A stretch of 64,000 bases of DNA from Flavobacterium soyangense (GCF_015277675.1 NZ_JADHEC010000005.1:61584-125583), one strand, 5' to 3'; shown: positions 45,400 to 54,320, counted from the first letter of the stretch. Numbers and translations: made by a program. The notes: generated by a model from the letters alone, not told the origin.

Positions 45400-47468
45400 T
45401 AAAAATCAATCCCGTTGTTATCCTCGTTATTCTCGATACTATTTATAACTTCATTGTTATTTGGAAGATCTAAACGATACCCTCCCTGACATTCAACAAT
45501 AATCCCAGTGTCCTTGAATATTTTTAGTTTCCTGTTTGCGTCAGCAGGCCCTTTACCCGTAACATCACAATAGCGTCTTAAATAATCTTTATGAACATAA
45601 ATTTTATCTTGGAAAACGTTCTTTGCGATATTTTCAATCTCGTTAATTTTTTCTTCTTTTTTAAAGGTATCGGGTTGGGTGCCTAATTCAGAAGTTGGAA
45701 TCATTATTCCGGTATTGGTAAATAAAAAGGTTTCTTCTGAAAAGTGTAATTCTAAAGAGTTTTCTTTATACATCTTCGGACAATAATTGCCTTTTACTAC
45801 CGTGAAATATCTTGTATTACCAGCGCCTTCAGATAACACAATAGCCAAGCGTACCTTTTGAACTAAGCCTGCGCCTCCTTGGATGTGTTCCTGACCTGGA
45901 GCCACTCTATAAGCAGCTTTGTTGATATGATGTACAAAAAGGATTAAACAATTGTGCTCTTTTCCAATTTTGTCAAAGGTTTTAACCGTGTTTCGCATTG
46001 CAATATTATTATTACTGTCATTTCCTTGAAATATATCACCAAAGCTATCTATGACTACTAAATCGACTGATTCTAAAGTTAATTGCTCGTTGAGGTTTTT
46101 TATTATTTCTTCCTGATTCATCGTGTCGGCAAAAATGAAACGCAGATTTTGAGTTGGATCTTTATCCAGTCCTTGAAATTGTTTGTTTATTAAAAAACGG
46201 GTTGCATCTTCGTTGTCTTCAGTTGCTACATAAATAGATCGGTTGTGTAATGGATGAAGTTCAAAATCGAGGAATGTTTTTTCTCCTAATGCCACCTGAA
46301 TACAAAGTTGTCTTGCGAATTGGCTTTTTCCTGTATCTGGTTTTCCTGCTAAAACCGCCGAACCTTTTTGCGGAAAAATAGGCTCCATCAAGTATTTTTG
46401 TTCTACTTCGCCTCTTGCTAATAATTCAACTGCATTATAAACCGATTTATCAATATATAGTTCTACTGGAGCTGGAGTTTGAAATGCAGTTAAAAGCAAA
46501 TCATTAAACCCTTTAATGGTTTCGCCATTGGCGAAATAGTCTGAAATATCTTTGCCATTGTTTTGCAAGGTTGGTAAAAGCAATCGATGTAAACCGTGAG
46601 TAATTGCTAAAATGTTGGATTGTTTTAGACCTGTTTCGTCATTGTCGTATAAAACTATTATTTGATTGAAGCGAAGCTTTAATTCATTGACAATTTTTTT
46701 GTCTAAAGTGGCTGTTTCACTGTTGAGCGTAATTGCATTGAACCCTTTTGCAGATAATGACATCACATCTTTTTCGCCTCCGGTAACAATAAGTTTTTCG
46801 CCTTTCTCCGGTAGTTGTTTCCAACCAAAAATATATCCTGGCTCTTTAGTTCCCAAATATTGAAACTTATATTTTTTCTCGTCTAAAGGTTTATACAACT
46901 TTATCCAATTGTCATTTTCATAAGCAAAAATGAATTTATTTGGACTGCTTTTTAATGTGTAGGGATTTCCTGTATTGCTTGTTGAACTAAATTCTTCCAA
47001 GCTTGACACATTGAACCTTTTTAATGTTTCAGCATCTATGCCGTACTTAAGCCAAAAACTTAATTCAGCTTCGGTAAAAGGTCTTTGTTTTGCCACATAT
47101 TTGGGAGGTACTTGTTTGATCTGTTCGACTGATTTAATTGGCTTGTTTTCTGCATCAAGCATCAGGGTAAAGTCTGAATTAATTTTTTCTAATGTTTCTG
47201 GGAAAGAAAGATTAAAAAGTTTCATAGTCAAATCAAAACAACTGCCATCATCACCTGTTGCAAAATCCTTGTATCTCCATTCGTTTGAAGTCATTGAAGG
47301 AAAAATATTAAAAGATGGTGTTTCTTGTTTTTCGGCTAAAAATGGATTGCTAATGTTTTTTGCCGCTAATAAATTACTTGAATTGTGATAGGGTTGTAAA
47401 TAATAATTAAAAATATCATAACTGGTAATTTTGTCCAATATTTCTTCTTTGCTTACACATCCCATCAC
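45399..47468 (-). CDS. Primase-helicase (TOPRIM + RecA-like ATPase)
   Basis: A 689-aa replication protein of the element. The N-terminal ~110 residues resemble a CHC2-type primase zinc-finger domain that has lost its cysteines (NPFLAEKQETPSFNIFPS, KDFATGDDGSCFDL). Residues ~210-300 form a TOPRIM domain (LIVTGGEKDVMSLSAKG, IVLYDNDETGLKQS). Residues ~370-580 form a RepA/DnaB-like ATPase (Walker A LAGKPDTGKSQFAR, Walker B LVVIDSFGDIF, FVHHINKA). The C-terminal ~80 residues look like a winged helix. It overlaps the upstream HTH gene by 4 bp, so it belongs to one operon. It probably primes and unwinds element DNA. Confidence 0.85.
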   Translation of the reverse strand: MMGCVSKEEILDKITSYDIFNYYLQPYHNSSNLLAAKNISNPFLAEKQETPSFNIFPSMTSNEWRYKDFATGDDGSCFDLTMKLFNLSFPETLEKINSDFTLMLDAENKPIKSVEQIKQVPPKYVAKQRPFTEAELSFWLKYGIDAETLKRFNVSSLEEFSSTSNTGNPYTLKSSPNKFIFAYENDNWIKLYKPLDEKKYKFQYLGTKEPGYIFGWKQLPEKGEKLIVTGGEKDVMSLSAKGFNAITLNSETATLDKKIVNELKLRFNQIIVLYDNDETGLKQSNILAITHGLHRLLLPTLQNNGKDISDYFANGETIKGFNDLLLTAFQTPAPVELYIDKSVYNAVELLARGEVEQKYLMEPIFPQKGSAVLAGKPDTGKSQFARQLCIQVALGEKTFLDFELHPLHNRSIYVATEDNEDATRFLINKQFQGLDKDPTQNLRFIFADTMNQEEIIKNLNEQLTLESVDLVVIDSFGDIFQGNDSNNNIAMRNTVKTFDKIGKEHNCLILFVHHINKAAYRVAPGQEHIQGGAGLVQKVRLAIVLSEGAGNTRYFTVVKGNYCPKMYKENSLELHFSEETFLFTNTGIMIPTSELGTQPDTFKKEEKINEIENIAKNVFQDKIYVHKDYLRRYCDVTGKGPADANRKLKIFKDTGIIVECQGGYRLDLPNNNEVINSIENNEDNNGIDF

Positions 47469-47746
47469 TGTTCTTTTTTAATATTATAGTTTTCTTTCAA
47501 GAGTTCTTGAATGTCGCAGAGGCGATAGTATATTTTATTGCCAATTTGGGAAAAGCCAATTACTTTATTGTCTCTCCATTGCTGAGCAGTTCTTTTGCTA
47601 ATGTTCATTAATAGCATAAATTCCTGACTATCAAAAAAAACATCTTCAGGTTCCAAGTGCTGCTTTGTTTTTACATTCAAAGCCAATTCACTAATACGAG
47701 AATGGATTTTTTCTAACATTTCTTCCGTGGGGGTGTAGTATGGCAT
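47465..47746 (-). CDS. Helix-turn-helix protein, excisionase-like
   Basis: A 93-aa protein. Residues ~38-92 form a MerR/Xis-type winged helix: FDSQEFMLLMNISKRTAQQW then RDNKVIGFSQIGNKIYYRLC then DIQELLKENY. Such domains serve as excisionases or small regulators in mobile elements. It overlaps the primase-helicase start by 4 bp (ATGA-type coupling) and follows the 99-aa HTH gene closely. It may direct excision or replication control. Confidence 0.8.
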   Translation of the reverse strand: MPYYTPTEEMLEKIHSRISELALNVKTKQHLEPEDVFFDSQEFMLLMNISKRTAQQWRDNKVIGFSQIGNKIYYRLCDIQELLKENYNIKKEQ

Positions 47747-47747
47747 T

Positions 47748-48047
47748 TTACTTTCTTTTATGAGTTAATAAATAATTAGCAGCCATAGTTTCAATTTCGT
47801 CGGCACTGTCTTGACGGTTGCGTTGAAGCCATTCGTCTAATTGAGTACGATTGAAGTACAATTTTTTGCCTTGGGGGCAAAAGTGAGGGATTAATTTTTG
47901 GCTTGTCATTTTATACAAGTGCGAAGCACTTATATCTAAATACGAACAGGCTTCGTTGAGGTTTAGAACGTCTTTTCTTAAAAGGTTCTGCTGTTGTAAC
48001 ATCGTTTCGATGTTAGCCAGTTTCTGAATGATAATTTCTTGGTCCAT
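47748..48047 (-). CDS. Helix-turn-helix protein (99 aa), first gene of replication operon
   Basis: A 99-aa protein. A short N-terminal coiled coil (IIIQKLANIETMLQQQNLLR) precedes an excisionase-type HTH (LNLNEACSYLDISASHLYKM then TSQKLIPHFCPQGKKLYFNR then TQLDEWL). This type of protein is common next to primase or transfer genes in Bacteroidota elements. It is the first gene of the three-gene unit that ends with the primase-helicase. An unusual interleaved inverted-repeat structure lies 38-90 bp upstream of its start and may control it. Confidence 0.8.
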   Translation of the reverse strand: MDQEIIIQKLANIETMLQQQNLLRKDVLNLNEACSYLDISASHLYKMTSQKLIPHFCPQGKKLYFNRTQLDEWLQRNRQDSADEIETMAANYLLTHKRK

Positions 48048-48084
48048 TTTTTTTTGTTTTTTTGTATTATTAAAAGCTGATAAT

Positions 48085-48136
48085 TGTGCCTTTTAATCAT
48101 CTTAAAAAACCAAGGCACAGGTTTTTTTGATGATTA
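48085..48136. promoter_or_regulatory. Interleaved inverted repeats (pseudoknot-type)
   Basis: TGTGCCTT (48,085-48,092) pairs with AAGGCACA (48,112-48,119). TAATCATC...AAAAAACC (48,094-48,111) pairs with GGTTTTTTTGATGATTA (48,120-48,136). The order A-B-A'-B' allows an H-type pseudoknot or two mutually exclusive hairpins in the leader of the 99-aa HTH gene. Confidence 0.7.
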
Positions 48137-48271
48137 TAATACAAAGGTCAAATAAAGGAATAGAGTGGACAGGAACAGTAAAAGCCCATTTTGATGAACT
48201 TTTGTTCCTATTGAAAATCAATGTGTTACGGTTAAATTAAATTAAATATAATAGCAAGAGAAAGAAGAACT

Positions 48272-50014
48272 TTACGCAGTATGTGATAGTTTGTGCCATT
48301 GTTTAACTTTAGCAATGACAAACTCTTCTGAGTCACGTAGATGGTAAAAAAGCCACGTTTGTTTAAGCATAATTGCTATGATGGGATAGTATTTTAATGA
48401 AGGAAAAGAATGATTTTCTCCCATAGGTGCTTCTTTTAGTAAGTAATCGTAAAAGGCTTTTACAAAGCGAACCATAAAGCGTTCATTAGGCTGAGCAAAT
48501 TGTTTTCCTTTTTCAATACTAAAACTTCCTTCTCCTGTCCTAGTTACTTTGGTTTTTATAAGGTCAGTATCTACTTCGACTTGTTGGTTTTCTGAATATT
48601 CTTTAATTGCTTCTTCGATAATGTATAGTGGAAGTCGTTGCTGTAATTCATATTCTTTATCATCACCCTCTAATTTAAATTTTATCGAAGTTACTTTCTT
48701 TTTGCACCTTACACCTTTGACTAGTGTTTTGAAGTTATCAAATTCATCAAACGTTTCCCTTTTTATATCACCACCCATAAACATTTGGTGTCCAATATGA
48801 CTGTTTACTTCTCTAAGCGCCTGAGCAATATGAATAAGATCTGGCGTAAGGTTTTCTATTTTGAAACGCTTCCCTATAAAGTACCCTAAATTAATTGCAT
48901 CAACTCTTTTTATCTTATCCGTTACGTTTACAAATTCTGGTTCAAAATATTTTAGTAACCTTGCTTTATTTGGAGTAATTTCTGCAAAATTTGTTTCAGT
49001 CTTCAGCTCATTTCGTTTTAGCCAATTTCTAATGGTCTTGATTTTATTTTCATCGAGTTCGCCTTCAGTAGCAACTGGAATTAAGCAAAATTCTAATATT
49101 TTTGCAATGCAAAGCATTAGTTTATTTGGAGTTGGGTTTGATTTGGTAACAGGGAAAAACTTTGCTACGGTAAAAAGGTTATATAAAGACTTAGTAAGAT
49201 TGTATTTAAACTGCTGTTTTTTATAGTTTTCTTCAAAGCGGTCAGGATAACGCGCTAAATCAAATCTCCAATTCTTATATTGTAAATTATCATAATGACT
49301 TTTGAAATGTTTGATAAACTCTTTGGCAAGCCAGCTATGTTCTATTTTTATTGTACCATCAGCGAAAACAAAATTGATATGTAATAAGTCGGGTAGTGGT
49401 TTTGACTTTGCAGTAAAATGTTCTCGATCTTTTTTATCAAATTTATCTAAAACGGAAATAACTTTCTGTGTTTCTTTTTCAGCACTTGAAACTAATTTCT
49501 GCATTTCAGGCTGCTCCCAAAAAGCAATATGTTCGACATAATTATTCTGTGCAATAGAAATCACTTCGAATAATAAATCCCTAATGGATAACAATTCAAA
49601 GTCATTAATACAGTTCATTATCTCGTCGTGCTTTGACTTAGGCAGGATAACATTGAAATATTTGTGATTTGGATGATGACCGTATTGAAAAGCACGTTCT
49701 TCAAACACCTCTTTAAAGAAATCTGATAGCAATAACAGTTGCCAATTATGAAATTGGATATAAAAATCATAAGGGGGGTGATCAGGTGTCCAATAAAGCT
49801 TTCTCTTAAAAAATTCAGCATCCTTTTTTGCTTTTTTCATTTCCTTCTTAATAGAACTAAACAAACGGAAGTGTGGAAAATAGTGTTTTATCTTTTCATC
49901 ATAGTAATGAAAGACATAGGTGAATTCAGATTTTCTTATCTCAGCCCAATCCGATTTATAATTAATAACATCATCGCCTTTAAAATCTTTCTCGGGTACT
50001 TTGTCTTCACTCAT
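48272..50014 (-). CDS. Large hypothetical element protein (580 aa)
   Basis: A 580-aa soluble protein without a signal peptide or membrane segment. It is mostly helical and charged, rich in aromatic residues (EFTYVFHYYDEKIKHYFPHF; DFYIQFHNWQLLLLSDFF). A C-terminal segment (RFMVRFVKAFYDYLLKE ... MLKQTWLFYHLRDSEEFV) and an internal NKIKTIRNWLKRNEL segment are faintly reminiscent of regulatory proteins of Bacteroidota conjugative elements, but I cannot assign a family. It starts 10 bp before the integrase gene's end on the same strand, so it is likely co-transcribed with the integrase. Confidence 0.6.
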   Translation of the reverse strand: MSEDKVPEKDFKGDDVINYKSDWAEIRKSEFTYVFHYYDEKIKHYFPHFRLFSSIKKEMKKAKKDAEFFKRKLYWTPDHPPYDFYIQFHNWQLLLLSDFFKEVFEERAFQYGHHPNHKYFNVILPKSKHDEIMNCINDFELLSIRDLLFEVISIAQNNYVEHIAFWEQPEMQKLVSSAEKETQKVISVLDKFDKKDREHFTAKSKPLPDLLHINFVFADGTIKIEHSWLAKEFIKHFKSHYDNLQYKNWRFDLARYPDRFEENYKKQQFKYNLTKSLYNLFTVAKFFPVTKSNPTPNKLMLCIAKILEFCLIPVATEGELDENKIKTIRNWLKRNELKTETNFAEITPNKARLLKYFEPEFVNVTDKIKRVDAINLGYFIGKRFKIENLTPDLIHIAQALREVNSHIGHQMFMGGDIKRETFDEFDNFKTLVKGVRCKKKVTSIKFKLEGDDKEYELQQRLPLYIIEEAIKEYSENQQVEVDTDLIKTKVTRTGEGSFSIEKGKQFAQPNERFMVRFVKAFYDYLLKEAPMGENHSFPSLKYYPIIAIMLKQTWLFYHLRDSEEFVIAKVKQWHKLSHTA

Positions 50015-50023
50015 ATTCTTTTA

Positions 50024-51130
50024 TTAAAATTGTAAATGAATTTTACTAGCAGCTTCTTTTTTCTTTTCGTCAATTATTTTGGCGTAGACTTGTGTTGTGC
50101 GTATGTCTTTGTGTCCTAATAATTTAGATACCGTAAATATATCAGTTCCTAGCGTTAATTGCAAGGTTGCATAGGTATGTCTTGCACAATGAAATGTAAT
50201 CGTTTTACTTATTCCTGCTTTCATTACCCATTGTTGTAATTTTAAGTTGTGCCAGGCACTGTATTTTAATCCTTTGAAAACTCTTTCTGTGGGTTCGTCC
50301 ATTTCTCCCATTAAATCACGAGCTTGATCTGATATGGGTAAAGTTTCAGCTCCTTTGGTTTTCTTCTGTCTGAAACGTATGTACCAACCATAATCATCTG
50401 AATGCTGCACTTCTGACCAAACCATTTTGTTAAGGTCGGACCATCTTAATCCCGACATACAACTAAAAATGAAAGCTGTTTTAAGGATAGGAATTTCACA
50501 ATCATACTTGACAACACTTTGTAACTCCTCGTATGTTAGAAACTCTCTTTCGCTGTCTCCTTGAGGCAAACCGTCGACTTGTTCGGCTGGATTGGTTCTT
50601 ATGATGCCATCTTTTACAGCTTGTTTTAAAGCAGCTCTAAATTTGTTGAAATAAGATTGAGCTGAATTAGCGGATAATAGTTTATCTCCTGGTGTTTTGG
50701 CTGTTTTGGTTAAGTACTCTTTGAAGCCTTCAACGAACTTGCTATCCAATTGACCAAATGAAATATCTCTAGGACAATGCTTTCTTAAATGTTTAATTGT
50801 ACTATCCCAGTTGTCATAGTTGCCTTTGCTTGCTAATCTCATTTCGGCTAATGTATCCATATAGATAATGAAGAATCCTTTTAATTTTTCTTTATCATTG
50901 AAACCATACATTCCGTTTTGTATTTCTAAATGTTTTTTAGAACGGATGCTCTCGGCAAGAGAAAGTATTTTACTATTTTCGGTTTTTTGAGCGAAAGTTA
51001 ATTTTCCTTTTTCAGGTTCCGGGATGAGGTACAAGTTCAAATATTCATAATCTCGTTTACCGTTATTATAATAATCAAGATACAAGCTAATTTTGTTGCC
51101 TTTCTGTCTTTGTCTTAAAGTTACTTTCAT
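50024..51130 (-). CDS. Tyrosine-recombinase integrase of the element
   Basis: A 368-aa phage-type integrase if started at MKVTLRQRQKGNK (ATG at 51,130); a longer frame to 51,172 overlaps the upstream gene and is less likely. An arm-binding-like N-terminus (SLYLDYYNNGKRDYEYLNLY) is followed by a SAM-like core-binding domain and the catalytic domain. Its residues are Arg in MSGLRWSDL, Lys in RQKKTKG, HCARHTYA (His-x-x-Arg), GHKDIRTT (His) and the nucleophile Tyr in TTQVYAKI. It probably integrates the element at the 3' end of mnmE, 600 bp away, where the matching 18-bp direct repeats are found. Confidence 0.92.
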   Translation of the reverse strand: MKVTLRQRQKGNKISLYLDYYNNGKRDYEYLNLYLIPEPEKGKLTFAQKTENSKILSLAESIRSKKHLEIQNGMYGFNDKEKLKGFFIIYMDTLAEMRLASKGNYDNWDSTIKHLRKHCPRDISFGQLDSKFVEGFKEYLTKTAKTPGDKLLSANSAQSYFNKFRAALKQAVKDGIIRTNPAEQVDGLPQGDSEREFLTYEELQSVVKYDCEIPILKTAFIFSCMSGLRWSDLNKMVWSEVQHSDDYGWYIRFRQKKTKGAETLPISDQARDLMGEMDEPTERVFKGLKYSAWHNLKLQQWVMKAGISKTITFHCARHTYATLQLTLGTDIFTVSKLLGHKDIRTTQVYAKIIDEKKKEAASKIHLQF

Positions 51131-51137
51131 AATGCCA

Positions 51138-51509
51138 TCAATTAAAAAGTTTATCAATTTGTGAACGCTCAATTATTTTCTTCCTGCCAAACTTGTGAAT
51201 TATCAAATCACCACGCTTAATCATCCTGTTTATTGTCCATCTGCTAACGCCAATTAGTTCGGCTGCATCTTGAACACATAAATAGTTTTTTGACTGTAAA
51301 GAGGCTGGGTTTGTAGAGTGTAAGGTTTGCTGACTTTGCATCGTTTGCTGTTGCCCGATTAAAGAGTTTTGAATTTTCTCTTCCTTGGCTTTTTGCTTCC
51401 AATGTCTGGAATTGCATTTTAGGCAACAATAACGGGTTAAAGTGGTTTTAGCGATATAGGCTTTGCCACAATAAATACAGGTTTTCGGGATAGCCATATT
51501 ACTACTCAT
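51138..51509 (-). CDS. Zinc-ribbon plus HTH regulator/excisionase (123 aa)
   Basis: A 123-aa protein. The N-terminal four-cysteine cluster CIYCGKAY...YCCLKC (about residues 11-32) probably binds zinc. A Gln-rich linker follows, then an excisionase-type HTH (LCVQDAAELIGVSRWTINRM then IKRGDLIIHKFGRKKIIERS). It is upstream of the integrase gene with an 8-bp gap to the preferred integrase start. Five 10-bp ATGTAGC repeats lie directly upstream of its start and are probable binding sites for itself or the integrase. Confidence 0.8.
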   Translation of the reverse strand: MSSNMAIPKTCIYCGKAYIAKTTLTRYCCLKCNSRHWKQKAKEEKIQNSLIGQQQTMQSQQTLHSTNPASLQSKNYLCVQDAAELIGVSRWTINRMIKRGDLIIHKFGRKKIIERSQIDKLFN

Positions 51510-51521
51510 AATACAAATGTT

Positions 51522-51672
51522 ATGTAGCGAAATGTAGCATTATGTAGCGAAATGTAGCAATATGTAGCATCATTTGGCCAAGGTTGTTGCCAGCTTGATT
51601 TGGGCAACAAAAACGTACATTGGGCAACAACTGAGCAACAAATATACCACAAAAAGAGATTATGGGCAACAA
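51522..51672. promoter_or_regulatory. Iteron-like repeats at the integrase end
   Basis: ATGTAGC occurs five times in exact 10-bp register (51,522, 51,532, 51,542, 51,552, 51,562). GGGCAACAA follows at 51,602, 51,622 and 51,664. GGGCAACAA also occurs at the other end of the element (33,968). Helical phasing suggests cooperative protein binding for regulation and recombination. Confidence 0.75.
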
Positions 51673-51737
51673 AAAAGAGAAGAATGTTTAGCGTAACATC
51701 AACAAAAATAAGGGGTTAACAAAGAAGAGAATGATAA

Positions 51738-51755
51738 TTACTTCCCGATACAGAA
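51738..51755. repeat. Right attachment repeat within mnmE 3' end
   Basis: TTACTTCCCGATACAGAA is the complement of the last five mnmE codons plus stop. The partner copy is at 33,912-33,929. Confidence 0.8.
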
Positions 51756-53150
51756 GTTAGCAAATATATTTCCCAAAAGTTCATCATTGGTTACTTGCCC
51801 CGTAATCATTCCAAAATGATATAAAGCTTCTTTGATATCAATCGCCATTAAATCGCTGGAAAGATTAGTTTGCAAACCGTATTTTACTTTCTGGATTTCG
51901 TCCAAGGCTTTTAGCAAGGAATCATAATGACGCGTATTGGTAACGATGGTTTCATTATTCCTCAAAGCGCCCGTATTTACAAACGAAAGTAACTGGTTTT
52001 TCAACTCCTCAACTCCAATATTTTCTTTGGCCGAAATATAAATGGTTGTTAGTTGTTGGTTGTTGGTTGTTAGTTTTTTATCGATAATAGATACATTTTC
52101 TGGTAAAATTAAATCCATTTTATTGATAATCACTAAAATTGGTTTTTGGGAAAACTGGTTTCTGGTTTTTCCAACTTCTAGAAGTAAAGTTTCTAATTTT
52201 CCATCAACCGACAATAGAGAACCATCAACCAAATATAAAACAACCTGAGCTTGTTCTATTTTTTCGAAAGTCTTTCTAATGCCAATGCTTTCCACAACAT
52301 CAACAGTTTCCCTGATTCCTGCCGTATCAATGAATCGAAAGCCAATGCCGCCAATAACCAATTCATCCTCAATCGTATCCCGGGTGGTTCCCGCAATGTG
52401 CGAAACGATGGCGCGTTCTTCGTTAAGCAAAGCATTTAGTAAAGTAGATTTTCCCACATTGGGTTCACCCACAATAGCCACGGGAATACCGTTTTTGATA
52501 ACATTACCCACGGCGAAAGAATCAATCAGGCGTTTCAACACAAACTCAATTCTATTTAATAATTCGTGAAATTGGGTTCTGTCTGCAAATTCAACATCTT
52601 CTTCTGCAAAGTCTAGTTCGAGTTCGATTAACGAAGCAAAATTCAATAACTCTTCGCGTAGTTTGGCAATTTCATTAGAGAAACCACCGCGCATTTGCTG
52701 CATCGCAATTTGGTGTGAAGCTTCATTGTCGGACGAAATTAAATCGGCAACAGCTTCGGCTTGTGATAAATCGAGTTTGCCGTTTAAAAAGGCTCTCAGG
52801 GTAAATTCTCCCGGGTTTGCCATTCGGCATCCTTTTCGAAGCAGTAATTGAATAATTTGCTGCTGAATATAAGTAGAACCATGGCAGGAAATTTCGATGG
52901 TATTTTCGCCAGTATAAGAATGGGGTCCCTTGAAAATGGAGACCAAAACTTCGTCCAGTATTTTTTGATTATCAATAATGTGACCCAGGTGTAAGGTATG
53001 TGACTTTTGTTTTGTCAAATCCTTTCCTTTGATAGATTTAAAAACAGAATTTCCAATAGTAATGGCATTCTCTCCGGATATCCGAATTATTGCAATTGCT
53101 CCTGCTCCTGAAGGCGTGGCTAGTGCCACAATAGAATCGTTGTACAGCAT
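51738..53150 (-). CDS. mnmE: tRNA modification GTPase MnmE
   Basis: About 470 aa from the ATG giving MLYNDSIVALATPSGAGAIA; a TTG 21 bases upstream gives seven extra residues and is less likely. The N-terminal folate-binding domain is followed by a helical domain with an inserted Ras-like G domain: G1 GEPNVGKST, G2/G3 region GTTRDTIEDE and DTAGIRET, G4 NKMD. It ends in FCIGK, the conserved Cys motif. With MnmG it modifies U34 of several tRNAs. Its stop codon is the insertion point of the 17.8-kb element and is kept intact. A Asn/Gln/Leu/Thr repeat (KKLTTNNQQLTTIY) follows G4. Confidence 0.97.
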   Translation of the reverse strand: MLYNDSIVALATPSGAGAIAIIRISGENAITIGNSVFKSIKGKDLTKQKSHTLHLGHIIDNQKILDEVLVSIFKGPHSYTGENTIEISCHGSTYIQQQIIQLLLRKGCRMANPGEFTLRAFLNGKLDLSQAEAVADLISSDNEASHQIAMQQMRGGFSNEIAKLREELLNFASLIELELDFAEEDVEFADRTQFHELLNRIEFVLKRLIDSFAVGNVIKNGIPVAIVGEPNVGKSTLLNALLNEERAIVSHIAGTTRDTIEDELVIGGIGFRFIDTAGIRETVDVVESIGIRKTFEKIEQAQVVLYLVDGSLLSVDGKLETLLLEVGKTRNQFSQKPILVIINKMDLILPENVSIIDKKLTTNNQQLTTIYISAKENIGVEELKNQLLSFVNTGALRNNETIVTNTRHYDSLLKALDEIQKVKYGLQTNLSSDLMAIDIKEALYHFGMITGQVTNDELLGNIFANFCIGK

Positions 53151-53418
53151 TTTTTTTGTTCTTGGGTACAAAGTTACTAAATCTAAATTAGTATCAATTT
53201 TAAAATCAAGACAGTGTTTTGTTTATAATTAATTTTATCATAAACATCTGATAATTAGCATTGTTAATTTATTTTTTTTGTTTACCTTTATGGTATGAAA
53301 TGAGCATAAGGGATTGTAATTTAAATGTGAAAGGTGTTATATGCAACCCGAGCTTGCGAACTGGAGAATCAATTATTAGAATATTATCTACATATGAAAT
53401 AACTTAAACTTCATAAAA

Positions 53419-54249
53419 ATGAAAAAAATTTTGTTTCCCACCGATTTTTCCGAAGTTGCAACTAATGCTTTTATTCACGCTTTGGAATTTGCAAAAATTG
53501 TTCAAGGAGAATTGATTTTATTGCACACATTCGAACTCCCTGTTTATGACAACCAGTTTTTTCCAGAGAATTATAATGTCATTTTTGATTCCCTTCAGTT
53601 ATCGCAATTTGATATGTTTAAAGATGAAATTCCAAAGCTTCGCACCATTGCCGAAGAACGAAATCTGGATCATATAAAAATGAGCCACAGATTGATGGAT
53701 GGCAGTTTGCTTTATAATATTAAAAAAGCAATCAAGGAAGAAAAAATTGATTTTATTGTCATGGGAACTTCAGGAGCAACGGGATGGGAAGCCTTTTTCT
53801 TGGGAACAAATACCGGCAATGTTTTAACCGCAGTCGATGTTCCAGTGTTGAGCGTTCCTCTAGAAGCAAAATTCAAAAAAATAGAAACTATTGGCTTTAC
53901 TACCCGTTATAGAACTAAAGATAAAAAGGCGCTGAAAGATGTATTGCAAATTGCCAAAAAAATGAATGCCAAAGTGAGGTGTTTGTATGTGAAAACCAAT
54001 AATTCCGATGTTTCAGATGCAACCATAAAACATTGGGAAGAGGAATTTAAAGATGAACCAGTTGTATTTTCTATAATTCCAAGCGATAATGTGGAGGATA
54101 CCATTCTGGATTTCGTTTTATTTATAGATATTGATGTACTGGCAATGCTTACTTATAAAAGAAACTTTTTCGTTGAATTGTTTAAACCTAGTTTAACCCA
54201 GAAATTTTCGAATAGGTTAGACATTCCGGTTCTGGCGATACACGAATAA
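53419..54249 (+). CDS. Tandem universal stress protein
   Basis: A 276-aa protein made of two UspA-like domains (about 1-145 and 150-276). The first has the usual start KKILFPTDFSEVATNAFIHA and the nucleotide-site-like GTSGATGWEAFFLGTNTGNV ahead of a strand DVPVLSVP. The second is more divergent and ends LDIPVLAIHE. Universal stress proteins bind ATP or act as stress-tuned regulators in the cytoplasm. The gene stands alone, divergent from mnmE and convergent with dnaN, with a shared terminator. Confidence 0.9.
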   Translation: MKKILFPTDFSEVATNAFIHALEFAKIVQGELILLHTFELPVYDNQFFPENYNVIFDSLQLSQFDMFKDEIPKLRTIAEERNLDHIKMSHRLMDGSLLYNIKKAIKEEKIDFIVMGTSGATGWEAFFLGTNTGNVLTAVDVPVLSVPLEAKFKKIETIGFTTRYRTKDKKALKDVLQIAKKMNAKVRCLYVKTNNSDVSDATIKHWEEEFKDEPVVFSIIPSDNVEDTILDFVLFIDIDVLAMLTYKRNFFVELFKPSLTQKFSNRLDIPVLAIHE

Positions 54250-54253
54250 ACAA

Positions 54254-54289
54254 AAAAAAGCCGTCCCAATAAATTAGGTCGGCTTTTTT
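54254..54289. terminator. Bidirectional terminator (usp / dnaN)
   Basis: AAAAAAGCCG (54,254-54,263) and CGGCTTTTTT (54,280-54,289) form a stem with A/T runs on both sides, between convergent genes. Confidence 0.85.
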
Positions 54290-54320
54290 AGATAAAATGG
54301 TTTGGTTTTGGTTAGTTAGT

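Larger units (their letters stand above)
33912..51755. mobile_element. Integrative element in the mnmE 3' end (~17.8 kb)
   Basis: Bounded by an 18-bp direct repeat (17/18 identical) that duplicates the end of mnmE. The tyrosine integrase gene and its HTH partner lie at the mnmE side. Both ends also carry GGGCAACAA motifs (33,968-33,976; 51,602-51,610, 51,622-51,630, 51,664-51,672) as possible arm-type sites. The contents are SNase, unknown proteins, a purine-rich tract, the kinase and helicase-nuclease cargo, a primase-helicase, two HTH proteins and a 580-aa unknown. No relaxase, coupling protein or conjugation gene is seen, so it is an integrative island that would need a helper, or a satellite-like element. 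Confidence 0.75.

Noticed and set aside
33912..51755. Conjugative transposon
   Set aside because: No relaxase, coupling protein or tra genes could be read; only integration and replication-type functions are present.
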